Source: Streptomyces sp. M41(2017) (GTDB lineage Bacteria > Actinomycetota > Actinomycetes > Streptomycetales > Streptomycetaceae). Taken from it: a stretch of 64,000 nucleotides of DNA. The stretch is taken from the NCBI RefSeq assembly GCF_002078175.1, contig NZ_MWFK01000001.1, forward strand, positions 620,001-684,000. Direction: 5' to 3'. A model generated the notes under the pieces. That model was not told the DNA's origin, did not search any database, and saw only the letters and a program-made list of their open reading frames with translations. Position numbers and translations under genes: made by a program. Positions 50,836 through 59,961 of the stretch are shown piece by piece (positions within the stretch are counted from its first letter, which is position 1; every line of letters begins with the position of its first letter).

Positions 50836-52461
50836 GTGCGCGACGTGACCACCGCTCCGGCGCTGCACCGCCGGTCGTTCCTGAAGTACACGGGCGCTCT
50901 GGGCGCCGCCGCACTGTCCTCGTCGCTGGCGGCCTGTTCGTCCGGGCCGGAGTCCACCAACGACACGGGGAACTCGGGCAGCGGCAGGAACGCCACCCTG
51001 ACGGCCGTGATCGGCTACGGGAACGACGGCAGCTGGGACCCGACACAGACCGCGTCGGCGTTCTGCATGGCCGCCAACAACCACATCTACGAGGGTCTCC
51101 TCGACACGGACCCGATCTCCCGCGAGCCGTACGCGGCGCTCGCCACCCGGGTGCCGGCCGATCCGACGGGCACGTCGTGGACGTTCACGCTGCGCTCGGG
51201 CGCCACCTTCCACGACGGGAAGCCGGTCACCGCCGACGACGTGGTGTTCGTCTTCGACCGGATCCTCGACCCGAAGACCCAGACGCTGGCCAAGGGTTTC
51301 TTCGCGAGCTGGCTGAAGGAGGTCCGCAAGATCGACGCGCGGAACGTGGAGCTGGTCCTCAAGTTCCCCTTCCCGGAGGGGATCGCCCGGCTCACGCTCG
51401 CGAAGATCATGCCCCGGCACGTGTTCTCGCTGCCGGGTGCCTGGGACGACGCGATCCGGGGGAAGGCGATCGGCTCGGGACCGTACCGGCAGACCGCACA
51501 CCACCCGAAGTCGAACACGACGTTCGAGGCGTTCGCCGCGTACAACGGGCCGCGCAGGGCCGCCTTCAAGAAGATGAACTGGCTGACCATAGTGGACGCC
51601 GCGCCCCGCGTCGCGAAGATCTCCGGGGCGAGCGCCGGGGCGCAGATCGCCGACAACATCCCGTACGCCAACATCGGGCAGCTCACCAGGGGCGGCATGA
51701 CGGTCCGGGGCGGCGCCGGCATGAACAACCTGTTCCTCATGTTCAACACGCAGCACAAGCCGTTCGACGACGTCCGCGTCCGGCAGGCGCTGCACCACGC
51801 CATCGACACGCAGAAGATGGTCGAGGTCGCCCTCAAGGGGCACGGCCGGCCCTCGACGTCGTTCCTGAACGAGGCGAACCCCTCCTACCGGCCCGCGAAG
51901 ACCGTCTACTCCTACGACCCGAAGAAGGCGAAGAGGCTGCTGAAGGAGGCCGGCGTCAAGGGGCTGGAGATCGAGATCCTGGCGGTGAACGTGAGCTGGA
52001 TCGTGGACTGCCTGCCGACGATCAAGGCGTCCTGGGACGCGATCGGCGTGAAGACGACCCTGGCACCGCAGGAGACCACGGCCGTGTTCACCAAGATGGA
52101 CCAGAAGCAGGACTACCAGGTGGTCGCCGCCGCCTCGAACCCCAACCAGTTCGGCCTCGACGCCGACCTGATCATGCACTACAACTACGGCCCGCAGAAC
52201 CTGTGGATGGGCTACGCCCGCTGGGCCGGCGACCCGGTCGCCAGGAAGCTGTTCCAGGACATGGACCGGGCGACCCGGGAACCGGACGCCGGCCGGAAGA
52301 AGACGATGATCCAGGACTACATCGACGTCGTCGCCGAACAGGCCGTGCTCTACCCCGTCGTGCACAACGAGCTGATGACCGCGTGGAACCCGCACCGGCT
52401 CACCGGGATAAGGCCACAGCCCTACCCGGGCATCAACCTGCTGCAAGCCAAGTGGGTCTAG
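50836..52461 (+). CDS. Peptide-type ABC transporter substrate-binding lipoprotein (probable sialic acid binder)
   Basis: 541 residues of the SBP_bac_5 family: Tat motif RRSFLK (12-17) and lipobox LAAC (C34), then the conserved WTFTLRSGATFHDGKPVTADDVVF, YGPQNLWMGYARW and typical C-terminal end. In context (sialidase, NanA-type lyase, FadR-type regulator) its ligand is more likely sialic acid than peptides; comparable peptide-type importers (SatABCD, SiaEFGI) carry sialic acid in other bacteria. GTG 50836 follows GGAGGAACC. It is the first gene of a five-gene operon. Confidence 0.85.
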   Translation: MRDVTTAPALHRRSFLKYTGALGAAALSSSLAACSSGPESTNDTGNSGSGRNATLTAVIGYGNDGSWDPTQTASAFCMAANNHIYEGLLDTDPISREPYAALATRVPADPTGTSWTFTLRSGATFHDGKPVTADDVVFVFDRILDPKTQTLAKGFFASWLKEVRKIDARNVELVLKFPFPEGIARLTLAKIMPRHVFSLPGAWDDAIRGKAIGSGPYRQTAHHPKSNTTFEAFAAYNGPRRAAFKKMNWLTIVDAAPRVAKISGASAGAQIADNIPYANIGQLTRGGMTVRGGAGMNNLFLMFNTQHKPFDDVRVRQALHHAIDTQKMVEVALKGHGRPSTSFLNEANPSYRPAKTVYSYDPKKAKRLLKEAGVKGLEIEILAVNVSWIVDCLPTIKASWDAIGVKTTLAPQETTAVFTKMDQKQDYQVVAAASNPNQFGLDADLIMHYNYGPQNLWMGYARWAGDPVARKLFQDMDRATREPDAGRKKTMIQDYIDVVAEQAVLYPVVHNELMTAWNPHRLTGIRPQPYPGINLLQAKWV

Positions 52462-52480
52462 GCGACAGGGGAGTCGGCAC

Positions 52481-53440
52481 GTGGTCGTCATCGTCAGGAT
52501 CCTGCTGCGCCGCATCGCGCTGCTCGTACCGCTGATGCTCGGGATCGTCCTGTTCGTGTTCCTGGTGATGCGGTTCTCGGACGTCGACCCGGCGTCCGCG
52601 TTCTTCCAGGGCGCCAACCCCACCCCGGGACAACTGCACGACTTCCGGGAGCGGAACGGCCTGCTCGACCCGCTGCCCGTGCGCTACGTCCACTTCGTCG
52701 GGGACCTCCTCCACGGCGACCTGGGCACCAGCGCGCTGACCCGGGCGCCGGTCGTCGAGCAGGTCACCACCGCGCTGCCGCTGACCCTTCAGCTGACGTT
52801 CCTGGGCCTCGGCGTCGCGGTGGTGCTGGCGCTGCTCGGCGGGGTCACGGCGGCGATCCACCGGGACCGGCTGCCGGACCAGATCATCCGGGTCGTGTCG
52901 CTGACCGGGGTGGCCGCGCCGGGCTTCTGGCTGGCGCTCCTGATGATCCAGTACCTCGCCGTCGACCGGGGTTGGTTCCCGACCGGCGGCTACATCAACC
53001 CCGCCGACTCGCTCACCGGCTGGCTCAGGACGATGGCGCTGCCCGCGCTCGCGCTGTCCCTGCCGGTCGCCGCGCAGCTCACCCGGATCGTGCGGACGTC
53101 CGTGGTGGAGGAACTCGACAAGGACTACGTGCGCACCGCGATCGGGAGCGGGCTGCCGCCCCGGGTGGTGGTGGGCCGCAACGTGCTGCGCAACGCGCTG
53201 ATGAACCCGCTGACCGTGCTGGGCCTGCGCGTGGGCTATCTGCTGGGCGGCGCGGTCGTCATCGAGACGATCTTCTCGCTGCCCGGCATGGGCAAGCTGA
53301 TGATCGACGCCGTGCAGAACGGCGACCCGGCGGTCGTGCAGGGCGTCGTCCTGACCACGGCCACCGGTTTCGTGGTGGTGAACCTCGTCATCGACCTCCT
53401 GTACCTGCTGGTCAACCCACGACTGAGGGAAGCGTCCTGA
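52481..53440 (+). CDS. ABC transporter permease (DppB type)
   Basis: 319 residues, six predicted helices, with the DppB-type N-terminal segment (RILLRRIALLVPLMLGIVLFVFLV), RNGLLDPLPVRYVHFVGDLLHGDLG and the EAA-like loop DYVRTAIGSGLPPRVVVGRNVLRNAL, ending with ETIFSLPGMGKLMIDAVQNGDP. It forms half of the import channel. The stop overlaps the start of the next gene by one base (TGATG). Confidence 0.92.
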   Translation: MVVIVRILLRRIALLVPLMLGIVLFVFLVMRFSDVDPASAFFQGANPTPGQLHDFRERNGLLDPLPVRYVHFVGDLLHGDLGTSALTRAPVVEQVTTALPLTLQLTFLGLGVAVVLALLGGVTAAIHRDRLPDQIIRVVSLTGVAAPGFWLALLMIQYLAVDRGWFPTGGYINPADSLTGWLRTMALPALALSLPVAAQLTRIVRTSVVEELDKDYVRTAIGSGLPPRVVVGRNVLRNALMNPLTVLGLRVGYLLGGAVVIETIFSLPGMGKLMIDAVQNGDPAVVQGVVLTTATGFVVVNLVIDLLYLLVNPRLREAS

Positions 53441-55416
53441 TGTTCACGCGGAAGGAACTGGCGGGGGTCCTCGCCCGGCCCGGTGTCCGGCTGCGCGGCT
53501 GGCGCAGGCTGCCGCCGCTGTCGCGGATCGCGGTGTGTTTCCTTGCCGTGGTCGTGCTGGTGGCGTTGTTCGCGCCGCTGATCGCCCCGCACGGCCCGCT
53601 CGACCAGCTGCCGCCGGTCGGCGGCACGGGGCATCCGTCCGCGGGCCACTGGATGGGGCAGGACAGTCTCGGCCGGGACATCCTGAGCCGGCTGATGTAC
53701 GGGGCGCGGTGGTCGCTGGCGATCGGTCTCGGCGCCACCGCGCTCGCCCTCGTGGTGGGCTCGCTCCTCGGGGCGTTCGCGGCGACGTCCCGCAAGGGGG
53801 TCGACGAGACGCTGATGCGCTGCCTGGACGTGGTGATGGCGTTCCCCGGCATCGCGCTGGCCGCCGTGCTCGTCGCCGTGTTCGGCGGCGGCATCACCGT
53901 GCTGATCTGCGCGATCGCGTTCCTGTTCACCCCGCCGGTAGCGCGGGTCGTCCGGGCGAACGTCCTCGACCAGTACGGGGAGGACTACGTGACGGCCGAG
54001 CAGGTGATCGGCGCCCGTACCCCGCACATCGTGCTGCGGCACGTGGCCGTGAACTGTGCGGCGCCGGTGCTGGTGTTCTGCACCGTGCAGGTCGCCGAGG
54101 CCATCGTGTTCGAGGCGTCGCTGTCGTTCATCGGCGCGGGCGTGCGGCCCCCGGACCCGTCCTGGGGCAGTGTCATCGCCGACGGGAAGAACATGGTGCT
54201 GACCGGCGGCTGGTGGGCGACCGTGTTCCCCGGGCTGTTGATGCTGGTCACCGTGCTGTGTCTGAACATCCTCTCCGAGGGGGTCTCCGACGCGTGGGCG
54301 GCGCCCGCCGCGCGTGAGGTGTCGGTGCCGCCCGCCGAGGACCGGCTGGAGGCCCCCGAGCCGGGCAGCGGCACGGTCCTCGAACTGCCCGGCCTCGCGG
54401 AGGCCGCGGCGCGGCTGCGGTCCCGGGCCCGGCCCCGGCCGCGGGCCCCGCGGCCGGTCCTCGCCGTCGAGCGGCTGGCGATCGGGTTCGACGGCCGGCA
54501 CGGCGGGGTCGACATCGTCGACGGGATCAGCTTCGACGTGTATCCCGGTGAGGTGGTGGGCCTGGTGGGCGAGTCGGGGTGCGGGAAGTCGCTGACGGCG
54601 CTGACGGTGATGGGCCTGGAGCCGAAGGGGGCCCGGGTCCGCGGCCAGGTCCGCTTCGACGGGCGGCAGCTGGTGGGCGAACCGATGCGGGTGCGGCGCC
54701 GGCTGCTGGGCCACGAGATGGCGATGGTCTACCAGGACGCCCTGTCGTCGCTGAACCCGGCGATGACGATCAGGGCGCAGCTGAAGCAGGTGGTACGGCG
54801 CGGTGGCCGGCGTGGTGCCGCCGAACTGCTGGAACTGGTCGGTCTGGACGCCGGCCGGACGCTGCGCAGTTATCCGCACGAGTTGTCGGGCGGGCAGCGT
54901 CAGCGGGTGCTGATCGCGATGGCCCTGTCCCGTGAGCCGCGTCTGATCGTCGCCGACGAGCCGACGACGGCGCTGGACGTGACGGTGCAGGCGCAGGTCA
55001 TGGAACTGCTGCTGCGGCTGCGGGCGGAGCTGGACTTCGCTCTGGTCCTCGTGTCGCACGATCTGGCGCTGGTCTCCGCGGTCACCGACCGGGTGGTGGT
55101 GATGTACGGCGGGCAGATCGTCGAGACGGGGGTGACGGCGGATGTGGTGGAGTCGCCGGCGCATCACTACACGCGGGGACTGCTGGGCAGCGTGCTGTCG
55201 CTGGAGTCGGCGGCGGAGCGGATGACGCAGATCAAGGGAGTGGTCCCCTCCCCCGCCGACTTCCCGGCCGGCTGCCGGTTCGCCGACCGGTGTCCGCTGG
55301 CGGGCGAGGTGTGCCGGTCGACCGCGCCGGTCCTGGTGGGGCCCCCGACGCACACGGCGGCCTGTCACCGTCCGGCCGTCGACCTGGTGACCACGGAGAG
55401 CGAGGCCGTGAAGTGA
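53440..55416 (+). CDS. Fused ABC permease-ATPase (DppC-DppD type)
   Basis: 658 residues joining two proteins that are usually separate. Residues about 1-290 are a DppC-type permease (LIAPHGPLDQLPPVGGTGHPSAGHWMGQDSLGRDILSRLMYGARWSLAIG, with the EAA loop DYVTAEQVIGARTPHIVLRH); a proline/arginine-rich linker (about 290-345) follows; the rest is a DppD-type ATPase with Walker A GESGCGKS near 376, signature LSGGQRQR near 482, Walker B LIVADEP near 502 and the oligopeptide-type C-terminal cysteines (CRFADRCPLAGEVC). The fusion fixes a 1:1 ratio of channel half and ATPase. Confidence 0.92.
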   Translation: MFTRKELAGVLARPGVRLRGWRRLPPLSRIAVCFLAVVVLVALFAPLIAPHGPLDQLPPVGGTGHPSAGHWMGQDSLGRDILSRLMYGARWSLAIGLGATALALVVGSLLGAFAATSRKGVDETLMRCLDVVMAFPGIALAAVLVAVFGGGITVLICAIAFLFTPPVARVVRANVLDQYGEDYVTAEQVIGARTPHIVLRHVAVNCAAPVLVFCTVQVAEAIVFEASLSFIGAGVRPPDPSWGSVIADGKNMVLTGGWWATVFPGLLMLVTVLCLNILSEGVSDAWAAPAAREVSVPPAEDRLEAPEPGSGTVLELPGLAEAAARLRSRARPRPRAPRPVLAVERLAIGFDGRHGGVDIVDGISFDVYPGEVVGLVGESGCGKSLTALTVMGLEPKGARVRGQVRFDGRQLVGEPMRVRRRLLGHEMAMVYQDALSSLNPAMTIRAQLKQVVRRGGRRGAAELLELVGLDAGRTLRSYPHELSGGQRQRVLIAMALSREPRLIVADEPTTALDVTVQAQVMELLLRLRAELDFALVLVSHDLALVSAVTDRVVVMYGGQIVETGVTADVVESPAHHYTRGLLGSVLSLESAAERMTQIKGVVPSPADFPAGCRFADRCPLAGEVCRSTAPVLVGPPTHTAACHRPAVDLVTTESEAVK

Positions 55417-55447
55417 ACGCTGCGCAGGGGACGCCGGGGGTTTCCGG

Positions 55448-56551
55448 ATGAGCGGGCCGGTGACGGAGCGGGCGAGTTTCGGGGCGGAGCCGCTGGTGCG
55501 GCTGACGGACACGCATGTGGTGCACCGGGCGCGCAGCGGCGGGGTGTTCACCCGGGACCGGGTGTACGCGCTGACGGGCGTCGATCTGGCGGTGGCGCCC
55601 GGGGAGACGGTGGGGGTGGTCGGCGAGTCGGGGTGCGGGAAGTCGACGCTGGCGAAGGTGCTGGTGGGGGTGCAGCGGCCGACGTCGGGCACGGTGACGT
55701 TCCACGGGGACGATCTGTGGTCGCTGAAGCCGGACGCGCGGCGGACGGCGGTCGGCGCGAGCACGGGCATGATCTTCCAGGATCCGTCGACGGCCCTGAA
55801 CCGGCGGCTGCCGGTGCGGCGGATCCTGCGGGATCCGCTGGATGTGCACCGGCGCGGAACTCCGGACGAACGGGAGGACCGGGTGCGGGAGTTGATGGCG
55901 CTGGTCGGTCTGCCGCGGGCCCTCGCGGACGCGTTGCCGGGCCAGTTGTCGGGTGGGCAGCGCCAGCGGGTGGCGATCGCGCGGGCCCTCGCGCTGGATC
56001 CGGGTCTGGTGGTGGCGGACGAGCCGACGAGCGCGCTGGACGTGTCGGTGCGGGCGCAGATCCTGAATCTGCTCCTCGATCTGAAGGAACGCCTCGGTCT
56101 GGCGCTGGTGTTCGTGTCCCACGACATCCAGACGGTGCGGCGGATGAGCGACCGGGTGATCACGATGTATCTGGGGCGGGTGGTGGAGGAGTCGCCGGCC
56201 GGTGAGGTCACCGACCGGTCGCGGCACCCGTACACGCGGGCGTTGTTCTCGGCGACGCCGGGTCTGCTGGATCCGATCGACCCGATCCCGCTGGCCGGGC
56301 CGGTGCCGTCGGCGACGCGGCCGCCGAGCGGGTGCCCGTTCCGCACCCGGTGCTGGAAGGCGGACGAACTCTGCGCGGAGCGGATGCCGGGGTTCACGGC
56401 CGCGTCGGTGCCGGGGCACCGCTTCCGGTGCCACCATCCTGTGGAGGAGGGCCGGTCGACACGCGCCCTGGTGGCGCAGGCCGAGTCCGCCGCCGCGGCC
56501 ACCGCCATGGCCGACGCCACGTTCCAGCAGCACACCAGGGAGCCTTCATGA
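55448..56551 (+). CDS. ABC transporter ATPase (DppF type)
   Basis: 367 residues: Walker A GESGCGKST near 60, signature LSGGQRQR near 163, Walker B LVVADEP, and the peptide-transporter C-terminal region with CPFRTRCWKADELC. It pairs with the ATPase half of the fusion protein. A 31-bp gap follows the fusion gene, and its stop overlaps the lyase start by four bases (ATGA). Confidence 0.92.
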   Translation: MSGPVTERASFGAEPLVRLTDTHVVHRARSGGVFTRDRVYALTGVDLAVAPGETVGVVGESGCGKSTLAKVLVGVQRPTSGTVTFHGDDLWSLKPDARRTAVGASTGMIFQDPSTALNRRLPVRRILRDPLDVHRRGTPDEREDRVRELMALVGLPRALADALPGQLSGGQRQRVAIARALALDPGLVVADEPTSALDVSVRAQILNLLLDLKERLGLALVFVSHDIQTVRRMSDRVITMYLGRVVEESPAGEVTDRSRHPYTRALFSATPGLLDPIDPIPLAGPVPSATRPPSGCPFRTRCWKADELCAERMPGFTAASVPGHRFRCHHPVEEGRSTRALVAQAESAAAATAMADATFQQHTREPS

Positions 56552-57483
56552 CCTTCCCCGCCCCGCTGAGCGGTGTCGTACCGCCCGTCTGCACTCCCCT
56601 GACCCCGGACCGCGAGGTGGACGTCGCGTCCCTCGTGCGGCTGATCGACCATCTGATGGGCGCCGGGGTGCACGGGCTGTTCGTGCTCGGTTCGACGTCC
56701 GAGGTGGCCTTTCTGACGGACGCGCAGCGCAGGCTGGTGGTGGAGACGGCGGCCGGGCACGTGGCGGGCCGGCTGCCGGTGCTGGCCGGTGCGATCGACA
56801 TGACGACGCCGCGCGTCCTGGACCACGCGCGGGCGGCGCGGGCCGCGGGCGCGGACGCGGTCGTGGTGACGGCGCCGTTCTACACGCGGACCCACCCCGC
56901 CGAGATCGCCCGGCACTTCCGGCTGGTGGCGGCCGGGGCGGGGCTGCCGGTGTTCGCGTACGACCTGCCCGCCTCCGTGCACACGAAGCTGCACCCGGAG
57001 CTGGTGCTCTCGCTGGCGGCGGAGGGTGTCCTCGCCGGTCTCAAGGACTCCAGCGGTGACCTCGGTTCGTTCCGGTCGGTCGTCACCGGGGCCCGTGATC
57101 TGCCGGGTGCCGGCGGGTTCACCGCTCTCACCGGTTCGGAGGTCGTCGTCGACGCGGCGCTCGCCCTCGGCGCGCACGGTGTGGTGCCGGGGCTGGCCAA
57201 CGTCGACCCGGCGGGCTACGTGCGGCTGTACGACCTGTGCGCGGCGGGTGACGCGGCGGGGGCGCGGGCGGAGCAGGAGCGGCTGTGCGAGCTGTTCGGG
57301 ATGGTGGGAGTCGGCGATCCCGTCCGGATGGGCGGGAGTTCGTCGGCGCTCGGCGCGTTCAAGGCCGCGCTGTTCCTGCGGGGGATCATCGCCTGCCCGG
57401 TGACGGCGGAGCCTCAGGTGCCGTTGTCGGAGGGGGAGGTCGAGCGGGTGGGCAAGTATCTGGCGGGGGCCGGGCTGCTGTAG
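56548..57483 (+). CDS. NanA/DapA-family lyase, probable N-acetylneuraminate lyase
   Basis: 311-residue TIM barrel of the class I pyruvate-aldolase family. The Schiff-base lysine is K166 (AGLKDSSGD) and the tyrosine Y138 (FAYDLPAS), closely matching K165 and Y137 of E. coli NanA. The substrate loop reads GSTSEVAFL rather than GSTGE. By context it probably splits imported sialic acid into pyruvate and N-acetylmannosamine; by family alone dihydrodipicolinate synthase or another aldolase remains possible. No nanK or nanE is seen in the window. A terminator hairpin follows immediately. Confidence 0.82.
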   Translation: MTFPAPLSGVVPPVCTPLTPDREVDVASLVRLIDHLMGAGVHGLFVLGSTSEVAFLTDAQRRLVVETAAGHVAGRLPVLAGAIDMTTPRVLDHARAARAAGADAVVVTAPFYTRTHPAEIARHFRLVAAGAGLPVFAYDLPASVHTKLHPELVLSLAAEGVLAGLKDSSGDLGSFRSVVTGARDLPGAGGFTALTGSEVVVDAALALGAHGVVPGLANVDPAGYVRLYDLCAAGDAAGARAEQERLCELFGMVGVGDPVRMGGSSSALGAFKAALFLRGIIACPVTAEPQVPLSEGEVERVGKYLAGAGLL

Positions 57484-57505
57484 GGCCGGGCACTGCTGCC
57501 CGGCC
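57484..57505 (+). terminator. 9-bp perfect hairpin after the lyase gene
   Basis: GGCCGGGCA (57484-57492), loop CTGC, TGCCCGGCC (57497-57505), directly after the stop and followed by a pyrimidine-rich tract. It ends the importer/lyase operon before the convergent sialidase gene. Confidence 0.85.
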
Positions 57506-57616
57506 TGTCTCTGTCTCGCCCCGCCCGCCCGGCCCGGCCCGCATCGTCCGGTCCTGTGCGGTCCGGACCCGTCCTGTCGGGCCGTACGGGGCCGGGTCCG
57601 CGCCGTCGGGTCCGGG

Positions 57617-58831
57617 TCATCCGGTCGGGCCGTTCACGGGCAGGCGCCGGAAGGTGATGGTCTCGTAGGGGCCGGTGACGCCCGTCTCGTAGAGGATCCC
57701 GACGCGGGACGGGCCGAGCTGGACGAGGTCGGAGTAGGCGGCGGGGTCCGCGGACAGGGTGGCCGCCCGGGTGAAGCCGGCGCCCGCGGTCGCGCTGGTC
57801 CACAGGGCCATGGAGCGGCGGGCGGTGGGGACGGACGGGCCGGCGAACAGGAGCGGCGCGGCGGGTCCGCCGGTGAGCTGGAGGACGCTGCCCTGGACGA
57901 CGGGGACGTCGTTCAGGGTGGGCTGGACGGCGTAGGGGCGGTCGAGGGTCTCGCCGCCGTCACCGGAGTAGGTGTCGAGGCGGTTGCCGGGGCTCGTGCC
58001 GTTCTGGTCGCGGGCGCTGAAGTACAGCCTTCCGTCGGGGAGTTCGGCGACGGCGTTCTCGTTGGCGTTGTCCTTCCCGTCGTAGGAGTCGTCGACGAAG
58101 CCGAGGCGCCAGGTGAGTCCGCCGTCGTCGCTGTAGAGGGCGTGGGCGCCGTAGTACCTGGCCTCCTGGCCGGTGTCGGCGGAGCCGGCGGGCGGGGCGG
58201 CGGAGTGGTTGGCGGGGACGACGAGGCGTCCGGCGTGCGGGCCGTGGCGCAGGGCGATCGCGTGGCCGGGTCCGGTGGCGTACCAGCGCCAGTCGGGCAG
58301 CTTGGTGGCGGCGGTGACGTCGCGCGGAGCCGTGAAGTGGCGGCCGTCGTCGCGGCTGCTCTGGACGAAGACGCGGCGGCTCTGCTCCGCGGTGACCTCG
58401 CCGCGCATGATCTGCGCCTCGCTCACGGCGCCGCTGTTGTAGGAGGTGAGCAGGACGACGCGGCCGCTGCGGGGGTCGACGACGGGGGCCGGGTTGCCGC
58501 GGGTGTCGCCGTCGCCGGAGGTGACGACCTGGAGCGGGCCCCAGGTGCAGCCTCCGTCGGGGGAGCGTCTGAGGACGACGTCGATGTCGCCGGTGTCGCC
58601 GGCACCGCTGTGCCGGCCCTCGGCGAAGGCCAGCAGGGTGCCGGCGCGGGTCGTGACGGTCGCGGGGATGCGGTACGTGTCGTAGCCGTCGCGGCCCGCG
58701 GTGTACGGGACGGAGGAGGTGCACTGCGGGCCGTGCAGGGGCGCGGCGGAGGCGGTGCCGCCGGTGGCGGCGAGGGCGGTGAGGAGTCCTGCGGCACTGG
58801 CGAACGCGGCCATGCGGGTCGTGACGGTCAT
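57617..58831 (-). CDS. Secreted exo-alpha-sialidase (GH33)
   Basis: 404 residues: signal peptide about 1-29, then a six-bladed sialidase domain. The arginine-triad entry motif is YRIP near residue 53, and Asp boxes SPDGGCTW and SDDGGLTW plus a degenerate SRDDGRHF are present. It releases terminal sialic acid from glycoconjugates outside the cell. GGGAG lies upstream of ATG 58831. It is convergent with the importer/lyase operon and its promoter carries three copies of the shared operator motif. Confidence 0.93.
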   Translation of the reverse strand: MTVTTRMAAFASAAGLLTALAATGGTASAAPLHGPQCTSSVPYTAGRDGYDTYRIPATVTTRAGTLLAFAEGRHSGAGDTGDIDVVLRRSPDGGCTWGPLQVVTSGDGDTRGNPAPVVDPRSGRVVLLTSYNSGAVSEAQIMRGEVTAEQSRRVFVQSSRDDGRHFTAPRDVTAATKLPDWRWYATGPGHAIALRHGPHAGRLVVPANHSAAPPAGSADTGQEARYYGAHALYSDDGGLTWRLGFVDDSYDGKDNANENAVAELPDGRLYFSARDQNGTSPGNRLDTYSGDGGETLDRPYAVQPTLNDVPVVQGSVLQLTGGPAAPLLFAGPSVPTARRSMALWTSATAGAGFTRAATLSADPAAYSDLVQLGPSRVGILYETGVTGPYETITFRRLPVNGPTG

Positions 58832-59105
58832 GGCACTCCCTGGACTTCGCGGACTGCGGGGACCACGTCGGACATCGGACGTGGGATGTCCTGGGAGAAG
58901 CTAGTGGGCCTCACGGAGCACAGCAACACCTGTGGGGCGAGGGCACTCTGACGGGGTGTCGGTTCACTCCGATGTCGCGGCGGAGGCGCGCGGACGGCGT
59001 CGGCCGCGGCGGCGAGCGGGGGGAGCCGGGCGGCGGAGCCGGCGTCCCGGGAGGGTCAGGACGTCGGCACGGGCAGGACGTCAGGACGGTCGGGCGGCAG
59101 GACGG
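58832..59105. other. Intergenic region between sialidase and TerB-like genes
   Basis: 274 bp. The sialidase-proximal part holds the operator array at 58864-58890; the remainder, to the end of the convergent-strand TerB-like gene, holds short GC-rich repeats (gacggtcgggcggcaggacggtcaggacgg-like direct copies) and no gene. Confidence 0.5.
58864..58890 (-). promoter_or_regulatory. Tandem operator array before the sialidase gene
   Basis: CACGTCGGACATC (58864), GACATCGGACGTG (58871) and GACGTGGGATGTC (58878) overlap at 7-bp intervals, 33-59 bp upstream of the sialidase start, forming a heptad repeat ACRTSGG. They match the motif at the gntR start and importer promoter. Confidence 0.65.
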
Positions 59106-59807
59106 TCAGGACGGGGTGCGGGCCGTCGCGAGGAGGCGGGTGACGTCGTCCGAGCAGATCGTGAGGGCCGCGCCGACGGTGGCGAGGACGTCCCGCTCGG
59201 CGGGCGTGTAGGGGCCGTCGGCCAGGGCGATGCGGGCGCCCTGGAGGAGGATCGCCTCGCGGCCGGTGGGGGCGAGGTGCGGGGCCAGCGGGTCCAGTGC
59301 CTCGTGGAGCTCTATGGCCAGGCTCGCGCAGGGCTCGCCGAAGAGGCGGCCGGTGTCGGCGGCGAGCGCCTCGACGAGCGCGCCGAGCTGGTCCTCGGTG
59401 CAGTCGTCGAAGCCGGCCGAGCGCACGGCGGACGCCGCGGTCTCCAGGGACGTACGGGCGCAAGCGCCGCCGGTGGCGAGGACGGCGAGGGCGACGGTGT
59501 GGACGGCGTCGCGGAGCATCGCGGAGAAGCGGGTGGTGGTGGGGTGGTCGAGGACGTCCGCTCCGTAGTGGCGGTGGCAGGCGGCGCACTCGACGACGGG
59601 CCCGGTCTCGCCGCGCGGCAGCACGGGGACACCGAGGAGGGTGAAGCGGCGGCGTCCGGTGAGCCGCTGGTAGTTGCGGTCGCCCCCGCAGCCGGGGCAG
59701 AAGAACTCGCCGTCGCCGACGGTGCTCCACGCCGTACGGGTGCCCAGGATGCGGGGAACCTGAACCGAGCGACCGTTTCGTCCCCATCCTGGCAGCACGT
59801 CGCACAC
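59106..59807 (-). CDS. Zinc-ribbon TerB-like protein
   Basis: 233 residues. N-terminal zinc ribbon with FFCPGCGGDRNY and VECAACHRHYGADVL, then a helical TerB-like domain (AMLRDAVHTVALAVLATGG, GREAILLQGARIALADGPYTPAERDVLATVGAAL). TerB proteins are linked to tellurite and stress responses; the function of this zinc-ribbon variant is unknown. GTG 59807 has GGGGGAG upstream. A hairpin-forming CGTGGG...CCCACG sequence lies at 59834-59852 upstream. Confidence 0.85.
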   Translation of the reverse strand: MCDVLPGWGRNGRSVQVPRILGTRTAWSTVGDGEFFCPGCGGDRNYQRLTGRRRFTLLGVPVLPRGETGPVVECAACHRHYGADVLDHPTTTRFSAMLRDAVHTVALAVLATGGACARTSLETAASAVRSAGFDDCTEDQLGALVEALAADTGRLFGEPCASLAIELHEALDPLAPHLAPTGREAILLQGARIALADGPYTPAERDVLATVGAALTICSDDVTRLLATARTPS

Positions 59808-59961
59808 CTCCGTAACTCCCCCACAGCCTTAAAGGCGTGGGAGGTACCCCCACGGCAACATCGCCGCGCTGGCGTGATGTTAGCCACATTGTCGAGGCGC
59901 CGTCAGTACCCCGGACGAGACCCGTCCGTGACCCCGGAGCGGTTTGGCCGGTACACGACGG

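Noticed and set aside
53236..57177. 1313-codon minus-strand frame opposite the importer operon
   Set aside because: Antisense of four overlapping ABC transporter and lyase genes with full motif sets; the absence of stops reflects GC content.
59834..59852. CGTGGG...CCCACG hairpin as a terminator or regulatory element of the TerB-like gene
   Set aside because: It is short, lies upstream of the gene and resembles a palindrome seen often in Streptomyces spacers; no specific role can be argued.
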